Positions 1-10,741 of a stretch of 64,000 nt of DNA are shown here, in pieces. A program made the translations under genes and the position numbers. The DNA is taken from positions 1,612,001-1,676,000 of the forward strand of contig OZ237737.1 of NCBI GenBank assembly GCA_965178125.1, in the 5' to 3' direction. This DNA is from Bilabrum cf. latius. Taxonomy: Eukaryota; Bigyra: Bicosoecida; Bigyra; Bicosoecida. Position 1 is the stretch's first letter. The number at the start of each line of letters is the position of its first letter. The notes under the pieces were generated by a model. The model worked only from the letters and a program-made list of their open reading frames with translations. It was not told the DNA's origin and searched no databases.

Positions 1-3000
1 CCGGGCCAGCAGAGGCGCGCATCCATCGCCCGCATGCAGCGCTCCACGCAGTCCAGGAGAGAGGCCGTGGCCAGGGCGGGAGGTTTGCAGGCGCTCGCTG
101 CGGTGGCGCTCGGCTCCACTGGCCTGCTTCGCAAGGCCATCAACGCTGTGAGCCTGAACCGTGCCAGGCCCAAGCGGAGGGTGTACCGGGCCCCGGGAGT
201 GGGGGTGCAGGACATGCCCGCGGTGGGCTCACCGGGCCGCATGTCGCCTGGCCGTTCGTCGTTTGCCGTGACAGGAGGCTCCCCGACCATCGGGCCCTCG
301 GTGTCCGGTGCGGTGGGCAGGGCGCCTGCCCTGAGTCCCGGGCGGGGGGGCAGGCCCCACCGCCACTCGATGCACGACATGTCCGGCCTCAACCTGACGG
401 CCGCGGCCATCCAGGCGCGGTCGGGGCAGGAGACCCAGCACTTGCTTGTAGCTGGCAGCAGCTCCAGCAGCACCGGCAACCAAGGGGCCAGGGAGCGGCC
501 CGTCTCCGGTGCTGCCAGGGGCCGCCGGGTCCAGCCTGGCTTCGTGGCGGGCCCCGGCGCAGATGGCCCTGCCGGCGCCGCCCCGGAATCTCGCAGCCAG
601 GGGGTGATGGTGAGCGAGTCCACGGTGGAGTACCTCAAGGGCCTCGAGGCGGTCGCGGGGGACGCGCTGGCCTGCGCCTCGAGGACGGAGAGCGTGCGGT
701 CCTTCCTGGTGAGCCCGTCGGTGGAGAGGGACCTGGACAAAGCGTGGCAGCACGCCCGTATCACGCCGAGGGCAGAGTCCACCGGGGCTGCGGCGGCTGC
801 GGCAACGGCTGGCGGCGCTAGGGGGACCTCTGTGGCTGGCCAGGACGGCCGTCCCGGCACTGCCGACAGCATCATTGACACGGGCAGGGGAGGCGCCTCG
901 GACGGGAGCAAGCCGGTGGGCGTGGCCCGGATCGACCCCTCCATGGCCCCCGTGTGTGTCCGCGCGGCCATCACCCTGGTGCGCACAAGCCGGGTGGGCG
1001 TGCAGAGCAGCGGGGCAGAGATCTTGGCCAGCCTCTCCGAGCAGGACGACCACCGTGCAGTGTTGCTGCAGCTGCCCACCGTGCCGCTGCTGGCCAAGCT
1101 GGCTAGCAGGCCGGGTGTGCTGCCGCAGGTCAAGGCGTTCTGCGCCAGGACGCTGCAGCACTGCTCGGCGGACAAGAGGCTCCTTGCGGCGCCCCCTGCT
1201 GAGGATGGAAGCGGCAGTAGCGGTGCGGTCGCTGGAGCCGGGTCTGGAGGGGAGGAGGGCAGCAGCAGCCCGGGCTTCAAGGCCGGGTCGGATGGCGCGC
1301 AGGGTGGCGGCAGCAGCTCCTCAATGGGCGCGAGCATCGTGCAGAGCATCCTCATGCTGCTGCCCGCCGCTGATGACGCCGATGAGGCCGACCAGAACGG
1401 GGAGGGTGCTGGCGACGAGGAAGACGAGGACGAGGAGATAGACGATCTGGAGCAGATCGAGACCGGTCCTCTCATGGCAGGAGGCGGCGCTGGGACGCCC
1501 AATCCGGGCGATGACACGCCCGGCGGGACCTCGTACTCGCCCTCGCCCAAGCCGGCCGTGCAGCTGCCACCCGAGGTGCTGGCCAAGCACAGGCAGCTGT
1601 TCCGGCCGCAGATCGCGCAGCTCCACGTGCCGCAGAGGGGCTGGAGGGACAGCAGCGTGGAGCTGCCGGCAGTGTTCGGGGGCCGCGGACCAGACGAGTC
1701 ATCGCTGGACGAGTTTGCCCAGTGTGCGTCTGGCCTGCTGTACCCAGCCAGCGTGGTGACTCGTCTGGTGGAAGGTGTGGAGCTGATGGAGCCCGAGGGC
1801 GGCACCAGTTCTGCTGGCTCCAAGTAGGCCGGCGTGCTTGCAGAGTCGTCTGGGATCTTGGGAGACGGGGAGGAGGGTAAGCAGGCAAGCGGAGTCGAAG
1901 CCGAGCAGGGGCAGGGCGAGGGCAAGGAAGGGGACGAGGACGACGACCTGCTGAGCATCCCTGGCGGCAGCGATGCCGGACTCGGGGACGATGGTGGGGA
2001 GGAGGACAAGCGCGCGGAGGGCAGCGGTGCGAAGGAACAGGACGAGCTGTGGATCGACCCGGACCGGGTCCCGCAGTGGAGCAAAGTGGCCGTCATGCTG
2101 GGCGCACCCCACCAGTTCGCCACGGAGGACACCGTGCCCGGTGGCGGTGCCAGGGCAGGGTCTCCCGGCAGTCGTCGCTCGCAGGGCGCCAGCTCCCCCA
2201 CGCCTTCCATGGCCGCACCCCCCCGGCTGGACACCAGTGCCCGGGCAGAGGAGGACCACAGCGGGCTGAGAACGGCCGGCACGGTCGATCTCCAGGTGGA
2301 CGTGGCGGGCTTCCGGGACGAGGACGACCTGGACCGCGAGCTTGAGGACAGCGACGGGGAGGGGTTGCAGCCAAGGAGGAGGGGCCGGCTGGGGTCCCGG
2401 GGCCTGCGATCCACCGCTGGCGGCATCGACGACGACGACGAGGACGGGGGGCAGCATGCAGCGCCCCCCACGACCGTGGACCAAGTGGCTTCTTGGCTAT
2501 CAGACGAGAGCGGGGTCCTTGGGTACGGCCAGCAGGGCGTGCTGTTCGACATCGAGGAGGCCAGGGACCACCTCATCGTGGCCGCGACATCGGAGAGGCT
2601 GGGCATGGGAGGGCTGGCCATCCGGTCGGCGCTGGGGCCCGCGCACACAGACACCGCGGGCACGGGGCCGGGCCACCAGACGGCCACGGCGGGTAGCGCT
2701 GGCGGCGGGATCATCGGGCAGGCGGAGGAGGCGCTGGCCCGTGTGGGATCGAGTCCGATCCTGTACGTTAACAAGCAGATGCTGCGGCACGCCAGGGGCC
2801 AGGGACCCAGGCCGCACATGCAGAGGCTCTTGGCGCAGGCTGCGCGAGCTGCGGCGGCGGGTGAAGAGCTGCCCGAGGGACTGGGCGTGTCGGGGGTGGT
2901 GATTGCAGGCGGGACAGCTGGGGGCACCATGCGCAGCGCTGCCTCGAGCCCCTCCCATTCTCGTGCGGCAAGCCCTGCGCACTCGAGCGCCGCAGGTGGT

Positions 3001-5799
3001 GGGTTCCATGCAGGGACTGCACCCGCATCTGACGACGATGACGAGGACCAGGACAGGCACCACGCCACGCTGCGGCTGCTCAGCGAGGGCCTGAACCCCT
3101 CCCGGCTGTCTCGGCCGGAGGACAACGTGCTGGTCCTCAAGCTGGGGGGCAAGATCGAGGAGGACGAGGCGGTGGGCGGCGCGGTGTTCCGGCCGGACGA
3201 GACGCAGGAGCGGCTAGAGGTGGAGCGCAAGGCCAGGGAGCGCCTGCCGCCTGCCGTCAAGAAGAGCCAGCCGAGGCAGTTTGGCCAGGCCCAGGCATTT
3301 GGCAAGGGGAGGCAAATCGTGCCCCCTAGGTCCCCCTTGCGCACCGACAGGTCGGCAGGCTCCGACGAGCGTGGCAAGAGCAGGCGAGCGAGGGCAAAGG
3401 GCAAGACCAGGTCACGGAAACCGCAGTGGAGGCCCGGGGGACCCGCTCAGGATCTCCGGCAACAGATGGAACAGCGCGAGAAGCGCCTGCAAGAGGCTGC
3501 AGCAGCGGCTGCGAAGAAAGAGGCCGAGCTGAAGGAGGCGCTGGGGTCCAACTACGAGGTGGCCAGGGGGCAGTACTTGGACAGCAAGTAGCGGGGGCGC
3601 AGGGGTGGCCAGGGGGAGGAGGAACCGCTGTCCCAGTCGCAGGTGCTGCTGCGGGCCGAGGCTTGGGGCAAGGAGAGGGGTCGCGCGGCGCAGCAGCAGC
3701 AAGAGGTGCGGGCGGGGCAGCGGCGCATGAAGGAGGCCGAGGACCGGTTCTGGCAGGCGGACGAAGGCAAGAAGATCGGATCGAGGCTCAGGCAGCAGCA
3801 AGCCCTCTCGGCCTACGTGGCTCCCTCGGCACAGATCTCGGGCCCAGCGCTAGGTGCCGCAGGGAGGGATGAGTTCAACCGAACGGCGCCAGCCAGCAGC
3901 CTGCGCGGGTCTGCGAGTGCGAGTGCGCTGTCTCGGCTGTCGCAGACGCAGCACAATCGGCTGTAGGCCAGCGTGGGCGCTGGCCGGCCGGGCGACGACT
4001 CGATCGGGAGCCAGTTCAGCCGCGCCGACCGCGAGCTGCTGGGTCCGGAACCTGGCCTTCCTCCCAAGCTGCAGCTGCCAACCCGGTCTCCTGGCCGGAC
4101 GGGCAGCGCTGGATTTGCTCTTGGTGCGGCATCTGCGGCGCGCGTTGATGCGCGCGCCTCTGCCAGTCGGCAGGGCGGGTCCCGGAGCGGGCTCGCGAGG
4201 GCAGGTGCGGGCGCTGTGCAAGGCCTTGGCCGCACGTCTCCCACTCCCCTGGGGCAGCCCCAGGGCCAGGGCAGGGGCAGGGGCCGGGGCAGGGGCAGAG
4301 GCAGGACGAGCCAGTCTAGGTCTCGCGGCAACCGGTCGGGTGGAGCACCTCCGCCTGGCCACCGAAGCCGTGTGAGTCGGCGCCAGCAGCAGGCACAGAA
4401 GCAGGCGTCGATGCGGCGGCGGGGCATCGACCCAGAGGCGCAGGCAAGGGAGAGGGCGCGGTTGGAAGAGGAGCGCATCCGAAGGGAGCGCATGCACGTG
4501 CCGGTGGAGGCCGGGGCCGTGAGCGGAGAGTTCGGGGATAGCACCATGAGGCGGCTGCTGGTGGCCACCGCTGCTCCCGGAGATGCGGCGGCTCGCGCGA
4601 GACCAGCAAGCCGCGGGGGCTCGTCGCATGGCGTGGCGCATCCGAGGACTGCGCCGGCCGGGGCGGCCCGTCCGCTGCTGACCGAGGCAGACGGTGGTCA
4701 GGTGAGGGAGCAGCAGTCGGCCGCGCCTCTCCCCGACCCCGGCCTGGTCCCAGACCCGCGGTCCTCGCTCCCTGCCACCACCCCCATGTGGAGAGGCACG
4801 CCCGTGTTCAGCGGGGCCGCCGATGCGGGCTCTCATGACCATCCCGCCGCGGGCGAGAGCCTGCAGACGGCCTCGCAGCGGTCTCGCGTGAAGCAGGCCC
4901 TGGCCGCGGGTGCAAGGGCCGGCTCGGCCTCCCCCACAGGCGACCAGGGGGCTGGCACTCCCGATGGCGGCGGCAAGCCTCCGTTGGTGGACCCGCTGAC
5001 CCGGTCCATGTCCTTCTCTCAGCTGCAGGGGGGCGAGAACCTTGCGCCTGTGGCAGAAGGTAATGAGGACGATGAGAAGGACAGCGCCAGGGGGGACGCT
5101 CCTAGCAGTGTGGCTGCGGCGCAATCGTCGCAGGGGCGTGGCGGCGATGACGTACATGGGCGCAAGGCCGACGGCGATGCCAAGGAGGACAAGGCCGACG
5201 GCGATGCCAAGGAGGACAAGGCCGACGGCGATGCCAAGGAGGACAAGGCCGACGGCGATGCCAAGGAGGACAAGGCCAACGGCGATGCCAAGGAGGACAA
5301 GGCCAACGGCGATGCCAAGGAGGACAAGGCCAACGGCGATGCCAAGGAGGACAAGGCCAACGGCGATGCCAAGGAGGACAAGGCCAACGGCGATGCCAAG
5401 GAGGACAAGGCCAACGGCGATGCCAAGGAGGACAAGGCCAACGGCGATGCCAAGGAGGACAAGGCCAACGGCGATGCCAAGGAGGACAAGGCCGAAGACA
5501 AGCCCGAGGTAGCTGCAGCCGCCGCCATCGCAGAGGCAGCTCCAGAAGGTGCCCAGGCGCTGATCGACGCAGTGCTGAGCGACCCAGCTGGTGCTCTCGC
5601 GGAAAAGCACGCCGAGGAGGACGCCATCGCTGCTGCTGCTGAGGAAGCGAGGGCACATGCTGCAGGGGGGCAGAGCGGTGGCAGTGCGGGACCCAAGAGT
5701 GCTGCGCAGCCTGGCATTTCGGCCGATCAGTTCTAGCAGCAGAAACTGGGAACTGAAGGACAGGCCGAGGGGAAGGGAGAGGGCAAGGACGAATCGTGA
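1..5799 (+). CDS. Low-complexity protein, 5' end outside window
   Basis: The reading frame is open from the first base and stops at TGA 5797-5799, giving about 1930 residues if the four in-frame TAG codons (1825, 3589, 3964, 5734) are read as Gln. The last TAG sits directly before two CAG codons. The protein is rich in Gly, Ala, Ser, Asp and Glu, with several acidic blocks. One alpha-helical stretch near residues 310-390 (Leu- and Ala-rich, with LLAKLASRPGVLPQVKAFCA) looks like armadillo-type helices, but this is weak. Near residues 1720-1830 there are 12 copies of a nine-residue repeat, A(D/N)GDAKEDK. No enzyme motif is visible and I do not recognise the family. The true start lies upstream. 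It converges on UTP11 with 147 bp between the stops. I am confident that it is one gene and not four, because all segments share frame and composition and no intron signals are needed. Confidence 0.75.
5167..5490 (+). repeat. 12-copy 27-bp coding tandem repeat
   Basis: Twelve head-to-tail 27-bp units encode ADGDAKEDK (first four) and ANGDAKEDK (last eight). Copies within each class look identical or nearly so, which points to recent expansion or homogenisation. The unit length is a multiple of three, so copy-number change keeps the host gene in frame. Confidence 0.95.
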
Positions 5800-5946
5800 A
5801 TGGGCGTGTTGCCTGGGGGTGGGATTGAACATGCTGAAACGAAACACAATTTGAAAGTCATGGAATTAAGTGCAGAGGCATAGACCACAAGCATGTGCCC
5901 TAACTCAAGCACAAGCGCAGATGCACCATGCGCTCCCTCCCCACGA

Positions 5947-6906
5947 TCACCGCTTTCTCTCCCGCTTCCACCGAAACTGCGCAGGCAGACCACCCTTCGC
6001 GTCTGTAACTTTGACCCTGCTACCCTTCGTCCCCAGGGCCTTCTGGTGCTGCAGATGCGCCACCGCCCGCCCCAGCACCTTGGCTCGTCGGGTCCTGGCC
6101 TCTGCCTCCCGCACCACCTCCTGTCTGCGCACCGCCAGCTTGTCCGATGCTTTCTGACTCAGCCTGCGCCGCTTGGTGACCCGCCGAGTCTCTCGCATGA
6201 TAGATCGGGCTGCATCCTTGGAAATGGGGCCTTCACTGGAGCTGGGGGCCTCGGCTGAGGACGGGCCTGCGGACGCGCCGGGGCCAGACGAGGACTGCGA
6301 CCCGGCTCCGCTGATCACGCCGAGCTGCGCCAGACGCTAGGCGGCTTTCCCCTTGAACGCTGGAGCGTGTCGAATAGATGCAACTGCGGATTCATCGGCG
6401 ATCTGGACGTCGCCATGTGCGCCCACTTGTTGCTCGCTGCGCTTTCGTTTCCTGCCTCTCGCGATGCCTTCGTCAGCTCCTACGAATACTAGCCTAGTGC
6501 TCGGCTTCGGAGCGGCTGTGCCATGAATGCGATCTTTCAACCTCTATGCCTTCTTAAGATCCGCCTACCTCTTGGTGACTACGTATGCCTCGTCCTGTGT
6601 CTTCAGCAGTGCCAGCATGTCCTTGGACAACTTTGGCCCATCTCGCATAGCTTTGTGCACGCCATCCGCTGTTTGTCCCTTGACCATTCCAAAGTAAAAC
6701 TCATCTGGGTTGCGTTCCTGTGCTTTGCGCTGCAAGGCCTACTTTCTCTTCTGCTTCTTGTGGTGGTTTCGTGCTCTCTTAAGATAGTCCTTCTTTTTCT
6801 CGAGCAACCCAAGCTTTGCTCTGTGAGCTGGCTACGCACGTTCCTAATGCTCCCGAGATTGCACAGCATTTTTGAAAGCTGAAAATCCTCCAGATCCTTT
6901 CTGCAT
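5947..6906 (-). CDS. UTP11: U3 snoRNP processome protein UTP11
   Basis: This is a 319-aa intronless gene with ATG at 6906-6904 and TGA at 5949-5947. UTP11 is a component of the nucleolar small-subunit processome that assembles on pre-rRNA. The N-terminus carries the family signature: a basic start, then HxERAxP and LGLLEKKKDYLKRA (residues 20-45), followed by RNPDEFYFGM and LLKTQDEAYV. The C-terminus ends in FRWKRERKR, the usual basic UTP11 tail. Length is close to the family norm (about 250 aa) with a low-complexity insert near residues 190-230. Six in-frame TAG codons occur. Codon 25 falls on the Gln of the conserved ERSQP motif, and codon 21 falls on a basic/variable position. Read with the standard code, this gene would be six fragments. 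It is divergent from FOP across 111 bp. Confidence 0.95.
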
Positions 6907-7017
6907 GGTTCAATTTGCGTAGTTGCAGAAGCAAGAACCGGGGCACCACCGCAAAGTAACGTGCTGATTCCAACTGTTGCAAGACGTTGGGTGCATCCAC
7001 TCAAAACGCTAGTGAAC
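6907..7017. promoter_or_regulatory. Candidate bidirectional promoter, UTP11 / FOP
   Basis: This 111-bp gap separates the start codons of two divergent genes, so both 5' UTRs and core promoters must fit here or overlap the genes. It is more AT-rich than the flanking coding DNA. I see no clear TATA box or named motif. The role is inferred only from gene arrangement. Confidence 0.4.
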
Positions 7018-9167
7018 ATGGCCTCAATCGATGAAATGAAACAGTTAATGCTGAAGAGTTTGGAACATCGAGGTGTGCTGGGACAGATACGGGTTAGACA
7101 ACTGTTATTGGCTCTCTATTTCCAGTCATTGCTAGAATCTGTCAAGCGTTTCGATTTCCGTTCTCGTAACCGCAATGCACGAGCAGGCACAAGTTCGAGC
7201 TGCCGTATTCACGGCAATCGACGAGTAGGAGAGAGCGGACGGGGTTCACATGGAGAACCTGCGATTGTCAAAGCTGAAAGACTCCAAGCACGGTACGTTT
7301 CTGCAGCTGCAGGTATGGCTGGCATGATGCAACTAGTACTGGTACTGCTGATACAATCCCATGTGCAACACAATTCAATTTCGCAGGTATGCTGCTCTTG
7401 TCGATGGTCGACGACTTTTTAGGATTCTATGGCCTCAGTTACACCAGATCGTGCCTGCTGTCAGAAGCATAGATTGACGAGGAAACCGTGCAAGCTCGAC
7501 CGCAGATGCTGTCGCAACTGCCTTCAGCAAGTAATGATATGGATGATGGCAGCTACCCTGTCTTGCTGCGAGTGCTGGGAGCGGCGAGGGGGGTCGGGCA
7601 ATCTCAGCGCTCCGCTGCCGCTGCTGGCCCCGCCACGCCAGAGCGGTCTTCTGGGGCATTCAGGGGCGGTTTTCATGCCGAGTCCAAAACGCCTGATAGC
7701 CCAGATGATCCTTTGCGAAATACCGTTGGAAAAAAAGCATTTGGAGCCGGGCGGGCAGGTGCAGGATCAGATCTAGGACAGGCCGGGCAGGGCCCTCGGC
7801 TGCACAGCCCACCCGGTGCTGCTGCCACTGCTGGTGCGAGGGAGTATGAGGGGGAGGCAAGCGACATCCAGTATCGCGTTGGCACATCTCCAAAGACGCA
7901 TGGATCCTCGGGCACTGGAGCTGAGCGTGAGCGTGATGAGGGTGAAGGTGAGGGTGAAGCACCCCCTTCCGCGTCTGCAGCAATCGCCGGGCTGGCATCG
8001 CCGGGGGACTACGCCAGCGACTCGTTTGATGACTCCAGCGTGGGAGCAGGTGGCTCTCCGAGTCCGTATCGCCGTACTGACCGGGATCGTCGCGCCGCAG
8101 GCATTAGTGGTGGCACGGGCGCCGCAAGCGAAATGGGTGAGGACCCAACGGAGGATGGGTCTGGCGGTGCTGGTGCCGGTAGCAGGACGGCCCAGCTGGG
8201 TCTGAAGCTGGACCTTAGCTCACTTGGGGGTGGGTCTCCTTCTGGAGCCGGGCCTGAGGGAGATTCGGAGGATGCAGGTGAGAAGGAGAAAGAGAGGGGG
8301 CAGGGGCAGGGGCAGGAAGGGGCAGACGGCTCTGCTGCCACTACGGAGGAGGAAGAAGCTGCCTTGGCGGCCTAGCTGGCCCAAGTGCTGGGCACGAGCA
8401 AAGGACAGGTAAGTGGAGGTGGAGGGGGAGAGGGAGAGGGAGACGGGCCCAAGGCTGCTGATCCCCCCTAGCCGCCTGCATAGTCGGCCAAGCAGCTGCC
8501 TGCTGTCAGTCCGCCGGGCGGGGTCCCTGCCAGAGAGCAGCCGCCCAAGCAGGAGCCTGGGGCACATGAAGGAGGCGAGGATGGCGATGAGGATGACGAT
8601 GATTATGGGGACGATGACTATGACGATGATTTCGATGACGAGGAGGAAGTGCCGGATGAAATTGAAGACGAGGAAGAGGAAGGTGCAGCCGGTGGAGCGG
8701 GCAGCGGCGCGTTGGGCCAGGCTGGGGGCAGCAGCAGCAGATAGCGCTCGCCTGGTGCTTCTGGTGGCATGCCCGACGACAATGACCTTGCCCTTTCCCT
8801 TGGGGAGTCTCGCGACCTGGCTCAGTCGCTGGACGGTGATCTGTCCAGCAAGGAGGGAGAGGGCGAGGGCGAGGGCGGAAGCAAGGGAAGCGGGGCCTCG
8901 TCCTCTGAAGAAGTTAGGGACAGGGCAGCGCACGGGCAGGGGCTCAGCCCGGCGGGCTTCGGGGCCAGCCGACCTGGTACTACTAGCAGCGGCAGCGGCG
9001 TCAGCCATGCTGCGAACAATGGCCGGGAAGCAGAAGATGATGGGCCCCCCATCCCCGCGGGCAGGCTGGTGGAGCTGGTCGGGGACTTGCAGACAAGCAC
9101 CGTCCTGGAGAGCGAGAACCCGAGGTCGGCTGGGTTCGTGGAGGTGCCCAGAGGCGGGGGGGACTGA
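7018..9167 (+). CDS. CEP43: FOP/CEP43-like centriolar protein
   Basis: Four exons: 7018-7092, 7187-7292, 7387-8408, 8472-9167, all with GT-AG introns; 632 aa. FOP (FGFR1OP/CEP43) anchors at centrioles and basal bodies through an N-terminal TON1/FOP dimerisation region. Residues 1-100 match that region: MASIDEMKQLMLKSLEHRGV, then GQIRAQVRAAVFTAIDE, then a hydrophobic segment around LLLSMVDDFLGFYGL that corresponds to the family's LisH-like helix pair. The remaining 500 residues are Ser/Gly/Glu-rich and disordered, with an Asp/Glu tract around residues 430-460; human FOP also has a disordered acidic C-terminus but is shorter (about 400 aa). In-frame TAG codons number five; codon 39 (7226-7228) aligns with the Gln of the human EEQE segment. 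Splicing is supported by domain continuity across all three junctions. It implies that the organism builds basal bodies or centrioles. Confidence 0.9.
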
Positions 9168-9330
9168 CCGGTGTCTGACCTGGTATGGTGTGGTGTGCAT
9201 CGTGTCCTCTAAAGTATGCGTGCTTGATAGAGATAGACTGTGTGTGTGCCTGGACCAAATCAGCGGATGCACGCAACAAACCTATGAGCAACCCTAGCGT
9301 ACGTATCAATGGACCCCCCTTCCATCCAAC

Positions 9331-10616
9331 TCAGGTGGCCAGCTCTGGGTGGGCTGCCTCCACTGCATCGGCGGTCCCGTTGATCGCGGCACACGCGCCG
9401 CCCAGCTCCAGGTCCCACGTAGCCAGCGTGTCCCTGGCCCCTTGTCTGAAGTCCAAGATGCCCTTGAGCTGGTCGATGCCTGCCTCGAGCCGGCCCGCTG
9501 CGATCATCGAGGCCGCCACCTTCTCGGCGTCCTCCGTGCTGCTGGTGTTGATGATGCGGGCCAGCGAGTCCAGGCGGATGGTCCTGTAGACCGCCGAGCA
9601 CGCCGCCACGTTGTGCTCTTGCACGGCCCGGTCCAGTACCGTGGTTGTTCCCTCGATGCGGGCGTCCTGGTGGTCCGCCAGCAGTGCCCTGAACGTCTCC
9701 ACGTCCTCCTTGCGGATGAGCTGCTCCCTGTACATCTTCTCCAGCATGGCGTACTGGGGGATGCCCTCGCTGCGGCTGTCCTTGTAGATCTTGCCCATGA
9801 GGCGCTGCCGCTGCGGCCCCGCCCTCTCCAGGATGACGCACGTGGCGGCGTCCGCCAGCAGCTTGGTGCGCTCCATGGCCACGATCAAGGGGTCTCTGCT
9901 CAGCTCGTAGAACAGAGACGCCGCCTGCTGGAAATTTCGCCTGGCGTCCTGTACCTTGGCCCTGCACACTCTGTATCGCAGCTTGGTTGCGGCATCGTCC
10001 GACGACGACATGCAACGCGCGGCCTTCATAATGAAAGAGTCCGCGTTGCCAGAATCCTCCGCCTGCAGGAAATTCTCCGCCAGAGCAACATTATAATAAA
10101 ACTAATCCTTGGCTGGGACCGCTAGGGCCCGCGTGAACGCCAAAATACATCCCTGCACGTCAGACTTGGCCCATTTAGAATCGTAGAAAAACTTTCGCAC
10201 CTCCCAGTCCTCAGCTCCGACGGCTTCTCCGTGTGTTCGCATAGCCTCTAGGGCTGGCGTGCACGCAAGCTCGACTACTGCGGGCTTTGTTTCAATAAGT
10301 CGCCTGAGGTGTCCTACAAAGTGCATCACGATCTTCTTGACTGTCCCAACATCACCAAGAGTGCACGCATGCGCTACAAGCTTTCCAAGAGAATCACCAT
10401 CCTCCTCCATTGCAAACTAATCAATCAACTCTTCGAATTTCTCGCGCTTGGCATCGTTTGACGGCAGCGTATCCACCTGCGATGGAGACGACCAACGCGA
10501 GAACGGGGCATAGACGCTCAGATAGAGATAGACTTCTTCAAAGAACTCCAGCGCGACTCAGCATTGTACATATCTGCTATCTTATTTCATACCTGGGCAA
10601 TAGCAGCGTCAACCAT
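9331..10616 (-). CDS. CSN4: COP9 signalosome subunit 4
   Basis: Two exons are modelled: 10616-10593 (MVDAAIAQ) and 10476-9331, giving 389 aa, close to the 406 aa of human CSN4. The COP9 signalosome removes NEDD8 from cullins. The C-terminal half is clearly CSN4: FYELSRDPLIVAMERTKLLA, ILERAGPQRQRLMGKIYKD, LEKMYREQLIR, LDRAVQEHNVAACSAVYRTI, then the PCI winged-helix segment with EKVAASMIAAGRLEAGIDQL and a closing DTLATWD. The N-terminal half is more diverged. Two TAG codons are in frame, one in LID(TAG)FAMEED and one in PAKD(TAG)FYYNVALAE. The first exon is only eight codons and is the least certain part; a start further upstream would need another exon. It converges on FOP (163 bp) and diverges from AP-3 beta (125 bp). 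Confidence 0.9.
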
Positions 10617-10741
10617 TTCAGTGGGCTTGAATATCTGCAGATGAAAAGCAAATTTTATTTTGGCTATGGTAGCGTGTAATTTAATCGAAAATCAGATCAC
10701 GATGTTGCAGCAAATCCTGCCCAAACTAGGCCGTTCACGCC
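10617..10741. promoter_or_regulatory. Candidate bidirectional promoter, CSN4 / AP-3 beta
   Basis: This 125-bp gap lies between two divergent start codons. It contains a T/A-rich stretch near 10645-10690, which contrasts with the GC-rich genes on both sides. No specific factor site is recognised; the function is inferred from arrangement. Confidence 0.4.

Noticed and set aside
3850-5847. Long antisense ORF (665 codons, minus strand) over the 1-5799 gene
   Set aside because: It is a GC-rich shadow: it is dominated by Arg, Pro and a GLVLLGIAV-type repeat that is simply the antisense of the 27-bp coding repeat.
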